Shown here one piece after another: positions 46,568 through 57,560 of a stretch of DNA of 64,000 nt. A program made the translations under genes and the position numbers. The DNA comes from Capsicum annuum (Eukaryota; Streptophyta; Magnoliopsida; Solanales; Solanaceae), in NCBI RefSeq assembly GCF_002878395.1, contig NC_061116.1, forward strand, positions 117,577,125 through 117,641,124. The letters run 5' to 3'. Under the pieces are notes generated by a model, which was not told where the DNA came from, searched no databases, and saw nothing but the letters and a program-made list of their open reading frames with translations. Within the stretch, counting starts at the first letter, position 1. Each line of letters begins with the position of its first letter.

Positions 46568-47894
46568 AGACACACCCCAAAAATTGGCCATGTTGTAGGG
46601 GAACCTCAAGCCGAAATGAACTGGAGGTCGCCCTGATAACCCAACCAAATCATTGTCACATCCATCACAAGGGTAGGGTGAATCCAGACCAAATAATAAG
46701 ATAGCGAAAACAATATTAGAAGTCATAACTTAACAATGTCTACTATTTTATAGATACCAACACACTAGCCAATACACCTAAGTCCATAGTAATCTACAAT
46801 ACCTCTATACAAACTGATATTGAGAAATGTATATTTTGGGAAAAGCCCTCTACAATAGCAAAAACAAGTCAAAATGAGACTAACTATTAAGATAGAAGAC
46901 CAAGAAGGAATGTCTTCCGAAGTTAGGAAGCTCACCACTCCCATGTCAATGCACGAACTACTTCGATCACCTAATCACTATGTAAGAAGAGAAGATGATG
47001 CTTCGACCTCTATATCACATGGGGACATAGCATCCACAGATGGTTAGTAGCTAGAGCTCTAGCATGTAACTTAAGGATAAGGATAAAATAATATCATCAC
47101 TCAACAATAAGTCAATATATCATATTCAACCATGCTTATGACCTTATCCTTACATATAAGTATATCACATGCCAACAAGTAAACAAGTCATAACTACATT
47201 CTCAAGGAGCTCAATCATGAGACATGAAGTGGAGTAATCCAACCCTTCACATTTAGATTTAATAATTCTTATTTGGTGTGGGACTTCAACCATATTCATA
47301 TATTACTTAGACGAAGGAATTTAACCATGCATACACTCATTAAGCAAGGGAATATAACCACAAACACATCCATACAAGCAAAGGACTCTAACCATATACT
47401 CATATTTATTTTGGCAATGAGCTCTAATCATATGACACACATTAGGCAAGGAACTCTAAACTTATGCCATACTAGATAGGGGACTCTAACGAAAGCAATT
47501 TCATTTGGTGAGACACTTCAACCTCATGAGGTCACATTGTTCAAGGGGATTTAACCACAAGCAATTTTAGTAGGCAATGGACTTAAGCCTTTTTACTAGG
47601 CAAGGGACTTTAACCTCAATCCATTATGAACTATCATTAGTCGACATTGGGACTCTAACCTTTTCTCTATACCTCATCAAATATTCCATTCACATTAAAG
47701 GACTTTAACCTATTTAGACAAAGAATACTATACATGACCACATGGTCCTCATAGGAGCCTTTGTTTCTCAACCATTTCAATAGGAGAATGCCTTAATTCA
47801 ATTCATCATAGAATTCAATTTATTTTCATCAATACCCTCACAAAGTAATCATATTTCATTAGAAAACTTACACCATATTCATACCAAACTTTAG
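46568..47894 (-). repeat. 5' LTR of element E, distal (3') part
   Basis: It is homologous to 39242-40552 in order, including the ~33-bp repeats. It is broken after 'ccaaactttag' by element F. The last five bases, tttag (47890-47894), are F's left target repeat. Confidence 0.9.
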
Positions 47895-49379
47895 AGATGT
47901 TACATCTTTTGACGTAACATTTTAGGACTTATTCTTAGGAGAATTATGTGTTTTCAAGAAACAATTATCGTACTTAACATGGATTTTTAGTGTTTTTAGG
48001 ATAATAACTGAGTATAAAGAATAAATTAGATAAAGTAAAAACAAAAGAAAGGAAACATAATCATCGATGGCTCAGGCGACGGCCCATTGACCTTGCGATG
48101 AACCATCGGCCAAAACCATTGCTAGGAAATAAAATATAGGACCACTGGAAGTCATACAATAGGCCATTGGTATTGTAATGTATCGTCAGCATAAATCATC
48201 ACCAAGAAATAGAATGTAGGACCACTGGAAGTTATGCGATGGACCAGGTGATGCATCGTCGGTATTGCGATGAACAATCGCCCTACCCCATTGCCCAGAA
48301 GTAGAACATAGACTCAGTAAAGCTCTTACAATAATCTAGGCGACGAACCATCGACTCGGTAATGAACCATCACTCAACCTGTCGAATATGAAGTGGCAAC
48401 TCCAAGTTTGAATTTTAAAATCCCAGTTCTAGAAACATATAAATACCAAGTATTAGGGTTTATTCTATATCTTTTGACAGTATTTTCATACTTTCTTCTC
48501 TATTGAGAGTTGTGTAACACTTTTTCTTGAGTATGAAAGCTAGAAATTAAGATCTGATTTTTTTCCCTATTTGTTTTCATTGAAGATTGAGGAGAACAAT
48601 ATTGTAACTTTTGTAAGTACTCTCTTAAAGTTATTTATGAATGTCAACATATCTTTGACATCTTATATAGAGATGAGTAGATAAACTCACATAACTAGGG
48701 TTATGGGAGCCTTGATGTAGAGATGTTTGGTGTTGTGAATTCATTTGATTTCTATAATCTATCTAAATTACATATCTATCTTCATTTTAATGATATCTCT
48801 TGGTTCCAAACTTCAGAAGTGAGCCCATGAACCCCACTTGTCTGACAAGAAAGTGGATGTTAGGAACAGAGGTAATTTGCATAAAATCCATAGATTTACC
48901 CTTTGGGGTCACGGTTGATGCCCAAACGGAATCAACCCTTATGAGAGTTTTATTAAGTGATACATGGGTCCTTTAAGTTCGAAAGAAGAAATGGGTAAAA
49001 CACCCATTAGGTGGAGAAATAAGTGGGTAATTTTTAGAACTCAATACTTCTTGCAATTGAAAGTTTAAGTTAGAATTCTCACACAAGTTCACAACCCTAA
49101 CTGTTTGAACATCTTGGTGAGTGTAACTCTAGTTAACTTATTTTTATTATAATTACACTTACATTAACTCTACCGTTGTGTGATACAGGAATGAAAGAGC
49201 ATTATTTACACATCTAAACCCCTTTTTACTCAGGAACCTTAGATCAACAGTCTAATAACAGTCACAATACTTAGTGAACATAGTATTCCTTGTAGGATTC
49301 GACACCTAACTCAGTTGCATTCTATATTTGATAGCGACCGCTAACTCTCTCATAATAGAGTTATATTTTGGGCATATCA
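47895..49379 (+). repeat. 5' LTR of element F
   Basis: It begins agatgttacatcttttgacg (first T of TG mutated to A) and ends 'gggcatatca'. The TATA box is at 48438-48445. At 48062-48380 there are about a dozen words of the type 'gcgatg', 'ccatcg' and 'catcgtcgg'. Confidence 0.95.
48438..48445 (+). promoter_or_regulatory. TATA box in 5' LTR of element F
   Basis: The sequence tataaata is conserved at 59752-59759 in the 3' LTR, 543 and 529 bp into the respective LTRs. It is followed by 'agtattagggtttattc' in both copies. Confidence 0.7.
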
Positions 49380-49384
49380 AATTT

Positions 49385-49402
49385 TGGTGCCATTGCTGGT
49401 GA
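49385..49402 (+). other. Primer-binding site of element F (tRNA-Asp type)
   Basis: The sequence tggtgccattgctggtga lies six bases after the LTR. The Athila consensus is tggcgccgttgccgggga; most bases match and the differences are mainly transitions. Confidence 0.85.
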
Positions 49403-49427
49403 ATACGATAGTCGATTAAGTTTGTGA

Positions 49428-51185
49428 TTGTTAATTGACCTTTGGTCAAGTTTCCCAAATTTTACTTTATTATTGTTTTTGTTCTGTGTAGGGGAGTTGT
49501 TGTGTATGCTAAGTACAAATAGATCAAGTACACTATTATTACCAATACATCCAAAACCACAGTTAATTGGCAGAATAATAGATCTCCAAGATGCTAATAC
49601 TGATGGCCAGCAGGGACGTCATCCTAATACTAATGATGATGATTTAGGGGATAATGACTTGTTAGATCATGTTAATCCAAGGTGTGTAAAAAATGTGGCT
49701 GCACCAGTGAGTTAGAATATAAACAGAAATTGCCCCTTTAGGGCAAGATAAAAGCGTCAACCAGTGCAGTTTGATCTGACTGATGATGAAGATAGAATGG
49801 ATGGAGTAGGTGCAACTGGAGCTATCATTTCTCCATCTATAGCACCAAAAGCTAAATTTAATATTACCAGTACGATGATTCAACTCCTTTATCTTAAGGG
49901 GTTGTTCGGTGGTCTTCTTGGAGATGATCCCAACATGAATTGGGTGAATTTTTTCACTATTTGCAAGTCTTTTGATAATCTAGGAGTGGGTTAGAATGCT
50001 ATCCGCTTGAGTTTGTTTCTATTATCTCTATCTGGGGAGGATACATTATGGTTAAACGAACTAACTCCTACCTCTATAACCAACTAGAGGCTGTTTAAAG
50101 AGGCTTTCCTAGAAAGGTTCTTTCTACCCTCTAGAAGGGTACAATTGAGGGATGAAATTAGTAATTTCCGATAGCTTCCTACTGAAGCTCTTTATGAGAC
50201 TTGGGGGAGGTTTAAAAGCAAGTTGATGCAATGCCCAAACCATAGCATGAAGGATATTCATTTGATGGAGACTCTTTATCGGGCTTTGAACTCTATTACA
50301 AAGATAGTTATGGATAATGCTACAAAAGGGTCATTTGTTGACCTTACTTTTCCAGAGGCCTCGAAGATGCTTGATCTGATGACTAAATAGGGTAGATCTT
50401 TGCATACCAGGGATTTGTGGTAGCAAGTGCTACTGTGTCTGGTAGTATGACTACAGAACAATACAAGAAGGAGGAAGAACATGACCAAGATATGGCATAT
50501 TTAAAGACAGAGATGGATTTGTTGACTAAGTATCTATTGTCTAAAAAATAGAGAAAGTGAGAGTTGTTACATCCCAGGGAAGTGCTAATTTTGATTCTAA
50601 AGAAGAGGTGAACTACCTAAATAATCAGGGGGGATTTCAAGGTAGTAGCCAAGGAAACCAAGGTCAAAACTATTACGATAAAGCTGGTTACAAGGATAGA
50701 GATCAAGGGAACTAAAAGAACAAAAATGATAGGAGTGGACTGTATGTACCTCCTAAAAGCAGAGATAAAATTGAAACTAGCTCTGGCAAGATGTCCATAG
50801 AGGACATGATGTAGAAATTATTAAAGAGAGTTGAGACTACCAACTTTGGGGTGACTACTATGAAGAGAGATTTGTCTTCCATGAGTTAGTTGGAAAACTC
50901 AAACTCTACTTCTATCAGGTAGTTAGAGCAGTAGATGAGCCAACTCTCAGCATTATTAAATCAGAGGAAGAGAGGTACTTTGCCAAGTGATATAGTTAAG
51001 AATCCTTGAAATAATAGCACCTGCATAGCAATTACCACACGGAGTGGTAAGGTTTTACCAGGCCCGTCTGTGGGCAAAGCTATGATTGCAGAGATATTGA
51101 GCATGAACAAACTTATCTAGTAGAGTCTGAGAAACTGGATAAAGTTATTGATAATACACCATCCAACCATCAGTAGGTTGATGAG
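49428..51185 (+). pseudogene. gag of element F (Athila-like)
   Basis: The start is probably MLSTNRSS at 49506 (or the in-frame ATG 49428). The capsid follows with FNITSTMIQLLYLKGLFGG, DPNMNWVNFFTICKSF, AIRLSLFLLSLSGEDTLWL, FKEAFLERFFLPSRR, LRDEISNFR and ALYETWGRFKSKLMQCPNHS. Later text NDRSGLYVPPKSRDK, KLLKRVETTNFGV, LSALLNQRKRGTLPSDIVKN and AITTRSGKVLPG is the typical linker to protease. No zinc knuckle is seen. Stops occur about every 60-100 codons, mostly TAG/TAA in place of CAG/TGG/CAA-type codons, but few frameshifts, so the order can be read through. Confidence 0.85.
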
Positions 51186-51938
51186 TTGGAGAAGGTCAAG
51201 GAAAAGAAAACCAAAGTGGTGGTTACAATAATCCCAAAACCACCTCCTCCATTTCCCTATCGGTTGAAAAAAAAGGCCAACAACATAAAGTTTGGCAAGT
51301 TTATGGCCATGCTTAAGCAGTTGACAATCAACTTTCCATTGGTGAAGGCATTGGAGAAAATGCTCGAGTATGTAAAGTTCATGAAAGACCTTGTTTTGAA
51401 GAAGCAGACAGCTATTTATAAGACGATGGATAATCTCTATCATTGTGATGCTATTTCCACAAGGTCATTAGTGTGGAAGAAGGCTGACCCGGTAGCATTT
51501 ACTATCTCGTGCATTATTGGGCCTCTTGATTTTGCAAAATCTTGATATAATTTGGGAGCCAGCATAAACTTGATGCTACTTGCTATGTATAAGAAACTGG
51601 GTTTAGGGAATCCTACTCCCACGAACATGAGATTAGTTATGGAAGACAGATCTGTGAAGTGGCCTGTGGGGATTCTATATGATGTGTTATTTAAGGTGGC
51701 CAGTTTCATATTTCCATCTAATTTTCTTATTCTCAATTGTGAGGTGGACTTTGAGGTGCCCATAATCTTGGGTAGACCTTTTCTTGGAACCAAGAGTGTG
51801 CTTATTGATTTAAAGGCAAATGAGTTACTATTCAGGCTTAATGATAATGTAGTTAAATTTGACCTATGCCAGGCCATGAAACAACATAAAGATATGAGCG
51901 TATTTTTTATTGTGGATGTGTATTATGGGGAGGAGTAG
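51186..51938 (+). pseudogene. Protease of element F, catalytic Asp lost
   Basis: One frame covers the region with a single TGA (51543-51545). Before it: PPPFPYRLKKKANNIKFGKF, LTINFPLVKALEKMLEYVKF and PVAFTISCIIG. After it: NLGASINLMLLAMYKKLGLG, MEDRSVKWPVGILYDVLFKV, FIFPSNFLILNCEVDFEVP and IILGRPFLGTKSVLIDLKAN. In relatives the active site reads D-L-G-A-S. Here the Asp codon is AAT, Asn (51549-51551), so the enzyme would be inactive even without the stop. It would normally cut the Gag-Pol polyprotein. Confidence 0.9.
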
Positions 51939-52099
51939 GAAGTATCTATAGAGGGAAAATTTGTTAAGGTATATGTTCTTGGGTAGCGGGAATACACTAC
52001 CTATTATTATTGTGGCAGACTTAGTTGAACAATAGGTGGAAGCCCTAATTTATGTTCTTAAAAAATATAAAAGGGCTATTGGTGGGGCTATTTCCAACA

Positions 52100-52894
52100 T
52101 TATCAGCATTCTTCTTGGTATATGCATATTTAAAATATAGCTAGAGGAGGATTATATCCCAACTATGAGCATCAGTGCCATCTTAATCCACCTATGCAAG
52201 AGGTGGTAAAGAATGAAATTATCAAGTGGCTAAATACAGGAGTGGTATACCCCATCTCAGACAGTAAGTAGGTAAGTGTTATTCAGTGCGTTCCCAAGAA
52301 AGGGGTCATGACAGTAGTAGCTAATGAGAAGAATGAGTTGATCCTCTCAGGCATGTTACCAGGTGGAAGTTTGGTATGGATTATAGAAAACTCAACTCGT
52401 GGACATTGAAAGACCACTTCCCAATGCCTTTCATGGATTGGATGCTTGATCGGCTAGTGGGAAGGAGTTGGTACTGTTTCTTAGATGGGTATTTTGGTTA
52501 CAACCATATTTCTATTGCTCCTAAAAATTAGGGGAAGACTACATTCACGTGCCCATATGGAAAATTTTCTTTTAAGAAAATGCCTTTTGGGTTGTGTAAT
52601 GCACCTGCCACTTTTCAGCGGTGCATGATATCAAAATTCTCAGATATAGTTGAAGACACCTTGGAGGTGTTTATGGATGATTTTTCTATGGTAGGAGATT
52701 CATTTGAGTTGTGTTTGGTAAATATGAGCAGGGCCTTGTAGTGGTGTGAGGATTTTAATCTTGTGCTTAATTGGGAGAAATGCCACTTCATGGTGAAGGA
52801 GGGCACCGTTCTAGGACACAAAATTTCAGCAAAGGGGATTGAATTTTACTGAGCCAAAATTGAGGTTATAGAGAAGCTTCCACCTCCTATTTCA
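52100..52894 (+). pseudogene. Reverse transcriptase of element F
   Basis: Text in order: MQEVVKNEIIKWLNTGVVYP, VIQCVPKKGVMTVV, FGMDYRKLNSWTLKDHFPMP, FMDWMLDRLVGRSWYCFLDG, GKTTFTCPYGKFSFKKMPFG, LCNAPATFQRCM and VFMDDFSMVGDS. The catalytic Asp-Asp pair of the FMDDF box (52676-52681) is intact. Then CHFMVKEGTVLGHKISAKGI closes the palm/thumb. There is a frameshift near 52350 and stops near 52270, 52530 and 52740. This enzyme copies element RNA into DNA in virus-like particles. Confidence 0.9.
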
Positions 52895-53420
52895 GTGAAG
52901 GGTATGCCCAGTTTCCTTAGTCATGCTGGCTTCTATAGGAGGTGTATAAAGGACTTCTCAAAAATTTTAAACCCCATTTGCAAACTCTTGGAGAAGAAAG
53001 TTAGATTTTTCTTTGATGATGATTGTCTGAAGGCATTTGAATGCCTTAAAGGGAAAGTGGTTAATGATCCTATCATTGTTGGACTGGATTGGTCAAAACC
53101 ATTTGAAATCATCTATAATGCAAGTAGTATTTCCCTTGGAGCTGTGCTGGGACAAAAAAAGGACAAATTGTTTCATCCAATCTATTATGCCAGCAAAGTA
53201 CTAAATAAAGGTGAAAAGAACTACACCGTCACAAAATAGGAACTTCTTCCAGTTACCTTTGCCTTTAAGGAATTTTGGGCTTACTTAATTGGAACCAAGG
53301 TGGTGGTCTACACTAACCACACAGCCTTAAAATATTTGATGGTGAAAAAGGATGCAAAGCCGAGGTTGATTAGATAGGTGCTACTACTTCAAGAGTTTGA
53401 CTTTGAAGTCAAAGATTGAA
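52895..53420 (+). pseudogene. RNase H of element F
   Basis: The frame 52895-53239 reads MPSFLSHAGFYRRCIKDFSK, RFFFDDDCLKAFECLKGKVV, PFEIIYNASSISLGAVLGQK and HPIYYASKVLNKGEKNYTVT. The first catalytic residue of 'YDAS' is Asn here (codon 53117-53119). After a TAG it continues [40 protein letters not shown] and EFDFEVKD, where 'TDH' has become 'TNH', losing a second catalytic Asp. It would remove RNA from the RNA:DNA hybrid. Confidence 0.9.
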
Positions 53421-53479
53421 GGGTTGAAAAAACCAAGTTGTGGACCACCTGTCTAGGATTGAAGGGGAGCAAGAAGCTA

Positions 53480-54600
53480 GAGATTAATTTGAGATCAATG
53501 ATGCATTTTTGGATGAGGAAATCTTGGCTTCTACTATGGAGAAAATACCTTGGTATGCTGATTTCGCAAATTATGTGGTGAGCAAGGTGATAACAGAGAA
53601 TTTTTCCTTTCATTAAAGGAAAAAGTTTCTCCATGATATGACCCATATCTTTTTTAGTGATATGCGGATGGTATTATTAGACGGTGCATCCCAGAAATAG
53701 ATATGTTGAGCATACTGGAAGTGATTCATGCTTTCCCAATTGAAGGCAACTATGCAGGTGATCAGACTGCAAGTAAAGTGCTTCAGAGTGGCTACTATTG
53801 TCCATCTTTGTTCAAAGATGCCTACGAGTTCGTAAGGAGGTGTGACTAATTCCAAAGGCAAGGGTCCATCTCAAAGAACCTTGAGATACCAATATCTAGA
53901 ATTCTAGAGGTAGACTTATTTAATGTTTGGGGAATTGATTTCATGGGAGTTGTTGTTGACTACGTGTCAAATGGGTCGAGGCCGTGGATCTAGCGGAAAA
54001 TAAAGGAAAGTGGGTTTTTGCATTCTTAAAAAGAAATATCTTCTCTCGCTTTGAGGTACAATGTATCATCATAAGTGATTAAGGATCCCACTTTTTCAAC
54101 AAGATATTCAGAGCCGCCTTGGAAAAATATAGAATAGCTTTAAAGGAACCAATTGGCATAACACCATACCAATTGGTTTATGGCAAGGCATGTCATTTGC
54201 CAATTGAACTAGAGCATAAAGCACTGTGGGCACTGAAGTGGCTTAATCTAAACTGCAATGAGGCAACAGACATAAGACTGGGGTAGCTGAATGAGATGGA
54301 TGAGTTACGTCTTAGAGCTTATGAAAGGGATGACTTATAAAACAAAGAATGAAGTAGTACCATGACCGCAGGATTGAGAAGCGGGATTTTAAGAGAGGTG
54401 ACTATGTGCATCTGTTCAACTCCAGACTCAAACTGTTCCCAGGAAAGATTAAATCCAAATGGTCCAGCCTATTTAAAGTGAGTCAAGTCAACTCATGTGG
54501 AGTAGTGGATCTTGAAAATGAAGAATAAAATGTCTTTACGGTAAATGGGCAGCGTATGAAACTATATATCGGTCCAAAGGACTCAATAAGAAGTATTGAT
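53480..54600 (+). pseudogene. Integrase of element F, core partly deleted
   Basis: Zinc region 53700-53880: EVIHAFPIEGNYAGDQTASK, VLQSGYYCPSLFKDAYEFVR, RCD.FQRQGSISK. The second His and second Cys of HHCC are changed. Core start: ILEVDLFNVWGIDFMGVVVD (first Asp kept). Near 54076 the 'SDGGSHF' region reads with a stop. Then about 100 codons including the catalytic Glu are missing, and text resumes at 54160 with ITPYQLVYGKACHLPIELEH and KALWALKWLN, then LNEMDELRLRAYERDDL and the C-terminal domain in a shifted frame (FNSRLKLFPGKIKSKWS, 54417-54470). Confidence 0.85.
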
Positions 54601-54639
54601 AGTGTCTATCTTGGTGAAGTCTGAGTAATTAAGATGACT

Positions 54640-55742
54640 GAATCATGTCGCGATGATAAATTAGGTGCTAGTAGGACGCAACCCACAATGTGTTATTGTA
54701 TAACATGAGTTGAAGTTATTTTGCTGTTTGTTTTGTTGTTTTGTACAAGCAGAAGGGTTTGTGTAAGTATGTAGGTCTGACAGTGCAGGAAAATAGAAGC
54801 TGAGAAAGTTTGGGGTGACCGACGGGTAACCCAATAGATTGTTAGTGACACGATGAATCATCGTGGTAACCATCGCAAAAATTCTAAAAACCAAATTACT
54901 GGAAGAGTAGCAATGGGTTGACCAACGGATTATCGCACATAAGATGGACCGTCGCATGAAACCCTATTTCAGCGGGTCCGGTCGAATTAATTTAAATGGC
55001 CAAAATTTTTTATTCTTATACAATTCAAAATGGGTTTAAATTATAATTTGAAGTGATTAGGTAACTCCTAAACTATTCAATACACCTGATCCCTTTCATT
55101 CTCTCTTATAACTCACCATCTCCCCTTCCTAGTTATTTAAAGTTCATTTCTCCTTCTTCTTTAATCATTACAAGCTAGCCAAGTTCTTTTCACTAAAATA
55201 AATAATCATTTGTTGTTTGGAGTACATTGTCTAAGGTCATAGAAGTGATCCAATACTGCAATAGCAAGGTATGAATTTTTTTTCACTCTCTATTTTTCCT
55301 CCACATGATGAGCAATAACATAGGTCAATATAATTAAGTGAACCAGTTCTCTTCTACTTTTGGTAATGTGTGGTATTCATTTGATTTGAAACCTAGCATA
55401 AACAGTCTTGGGGGTAGAATGAGTAACCCATGAACCAAAAATGGCAAAATGTGGTGAGGTATTATCACTAATTATTCCATAATAATCATCCTTAAATGAA
55501 GTGTATGCATGGTGTTTGACAAAATGCCAAAATGAGTCTTAATTTAAAAATACAGGCGATGGCTTGAGCGATGGACCATATGACACCCCACAATCCATCG
55601 CCTGAAGCCATCGCAACTTTCTCAGAAAGGTGATTACTAGAACGACCTCGATGGTTGGCTTCGACGGACCATCACTGGTTGGAAAATTTTCCTTTTTTTC
55701 ATTCAAGTCTGAGGACTAATAACTGCTGCACTTTCAGGTACT
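54640..55742 (+). other. Element F spacer between pol and the 3' ORF
   Basis: No coding frame is visible. It opens with 'ggacgcaaccca' (54676), the phrase that follows integrase in Athila-like elements. Two blocks of 'gatgg', 'ccatcgc' and 'cgacgg' words occur (54818-54960 and 55553-55675), the same words as in F's LTR. Between them (54960-55300) is an AT-rich stretch with C/T tracts like an intron or promoter, ending 'gcaaggtatg'. Whether the 3' ORF is made from a spliced or separate transcript cannot be told. Confidence 0.5.
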
Positions 55743-57560
55743 ATGGCTAACAAATTACCAACAACTAGAGGCAGGGGTAGAGGCCAACAAGCCACGCAAG
55801 GGCCATCCTAATGTTCGGATGCACCAGCATGCAATATTCGGTGAAATGGTCTGGTGATTCTTCATCCTCCCAGTCTGAAGAGGAGGGTAAAAGTAGTAGC
55901 AGTAGTAGCTCAAGTTCCATTCTAGCTAAGGAAGGGGTTGAAACATCTAACCCCGTCCAAGAGGAGATTCCTGAATAGGACCCAAACATGGTTAGATGTA
56001 AGGACCCACAACTACGGGAGATTATAAAATGGCAAGTTGAAGGGGATCGAGAGAATTTCTACAAAGGGATCGCACCAAAAGATAGGTTGGATTCAAAGAG
56101 ACCCATTTTTTAGGAGTATTAAATTCTGACAACAACCTTGCATGAGTACCTAGAACTTGAGTGTCGATTCAGTGAGTATGAATTGGCATGGATGAGCAGG
56201 CCACTCAGATCCTATCGGTCAAACTTGGTACGTGATTTTTTTGCCAGTTACTTGGCATTATTGGAGAAGAACCATCCCCAGGTGCATCAGTAGTTGACAT
56301 GAACAAGCTGGATACAGTTCCTATTTGTAGAGTTGATATAGATATCTCAGAGCGCACATTAAACAGATTCTTGTTCGGACCTTAATATCAGATACTGTGT
56401 ACAATCCCTGAATTAGAACATCGACTATTCATAGAAAAGACACAAAGGCCATGGCTGACCAAAGTATTGACAGATGAATGGAATCCTATGTGATTTGACA
56501 ACCCACGAAATGGATATATAAGACATCCCTAAACTTTAGGGCTAAGTTCTGGTGTGCAATTGTGAGACTGAGACTGATACTGATAGGAGGTGGTGACTGC
56601 TTAAATATCACTAGAGTTGTAATCATTGTTTCATTGGTTAGGGGATTAACAGTACATTTTGGCTACTTTATTGTTGATGAGTTATTCTTATGAGCTCACA
56701 AAACCACAACTGAACTTCCATTTCCATGTCTTATCACAGAGTTATATAAGAAATCAAATGTTCCTTTGATTAGTGGAATTGATAATGAGGTTTGGGCAGT
56801 GCATAGGCAGGATATTAAAAAGACTAGGGATAACTCAAAGTTTAAAATGCGAGTCAACAGGCCCCCAACTCAGCAAACTCAATCAACGCCAATTCCTGAA
56901 TTATCTAAGGTTCGTTTAGGTATGCCATTGCCTCTTACTACATACATACCTCCTACCACTTCTATAGGTTCAAATTCGATGCCCATGGGTGGTATTGTAG
57001 ATTCTGCATCATTTCTACCCCAATATTCAGAATATAAGATAAACCAGGAGAACTTTACAAAGGTAGTCCGAGCACAAAAAAGGGTTGAAAAGCAGTTATA
57101 TATATGGGGGCTGATTTCAAAACCTTTATTGAAAGAATTATAGAGGAAGTGGTACGTCCCTTCAAGAATATCAATCTTAGAATGGACAACAAAGAGGAGT
57201 GAATCAACAAGAAGTTGGATGCTATGTCCATTCTGGATTTAATAAAATTTGTTAAGAAAGATAGACAAATCTGGGCAGATATAGATAGGATGAATCAGCA
57301 GGTGCAATAGGCCATATTTGATCTAGTCGAGGTTGTGAGCGATGAATAAAAAGGTCTTGTTGATTTATTGGGAAGACTGATTAAAGATAAGGGCAAGAAG
57401 GTAGCTGAGACCAATAGAAAAGTTGTAAGAAAGGCTATTAAAAGAAAGAGACTCGAAACCATCTCACCAAAGGAGCGAGAGCAACATGAGATAACTAAAG
57501 AAAAACAAAATCAAGGAAAGATGAGGAGAGAGGAAGGAAAAGGGTAGAGGACAAAGCAGC
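55743..57560 (+). pseudogene. Putative plant transposon protein ORF of element F (env position)
   Basis: ATG 55743 opens MANKLPTTRGRGRGQQATQ. After a frame change come a Ser-rich acidic stretch (SSSSQSEEEGKSSSSSSSSS, about 55860-55920), EIIKWQVEGDRENFYKGI, YRSNLVRDFFASYLALLEKN, VLTDEWNPM, LNFRAKFWCAIVRLRLILIG, IIVSLVRGLTVHFGYFIVDE and LPFPCLITELYKKSNVPLIS. From 56766 a clean 125-codon frame carries a Pro/Thr-rich tail (PPTQQTQSTPIPELSK). The end (57200-57540) is charged and coiled-coil-like with a basic patch KKVAETNRKVVRKAIKRKR. The order matches the putative plant transposon protein family. Its function is unknown, and despite its env-like position no signal peptide or membrane segment is seen. 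Confidence 0.7.

Noticed and set aside
51440..51877. 145-codon minus-strand frame
   Set aside because: Antisense of the well supported protease of element F.
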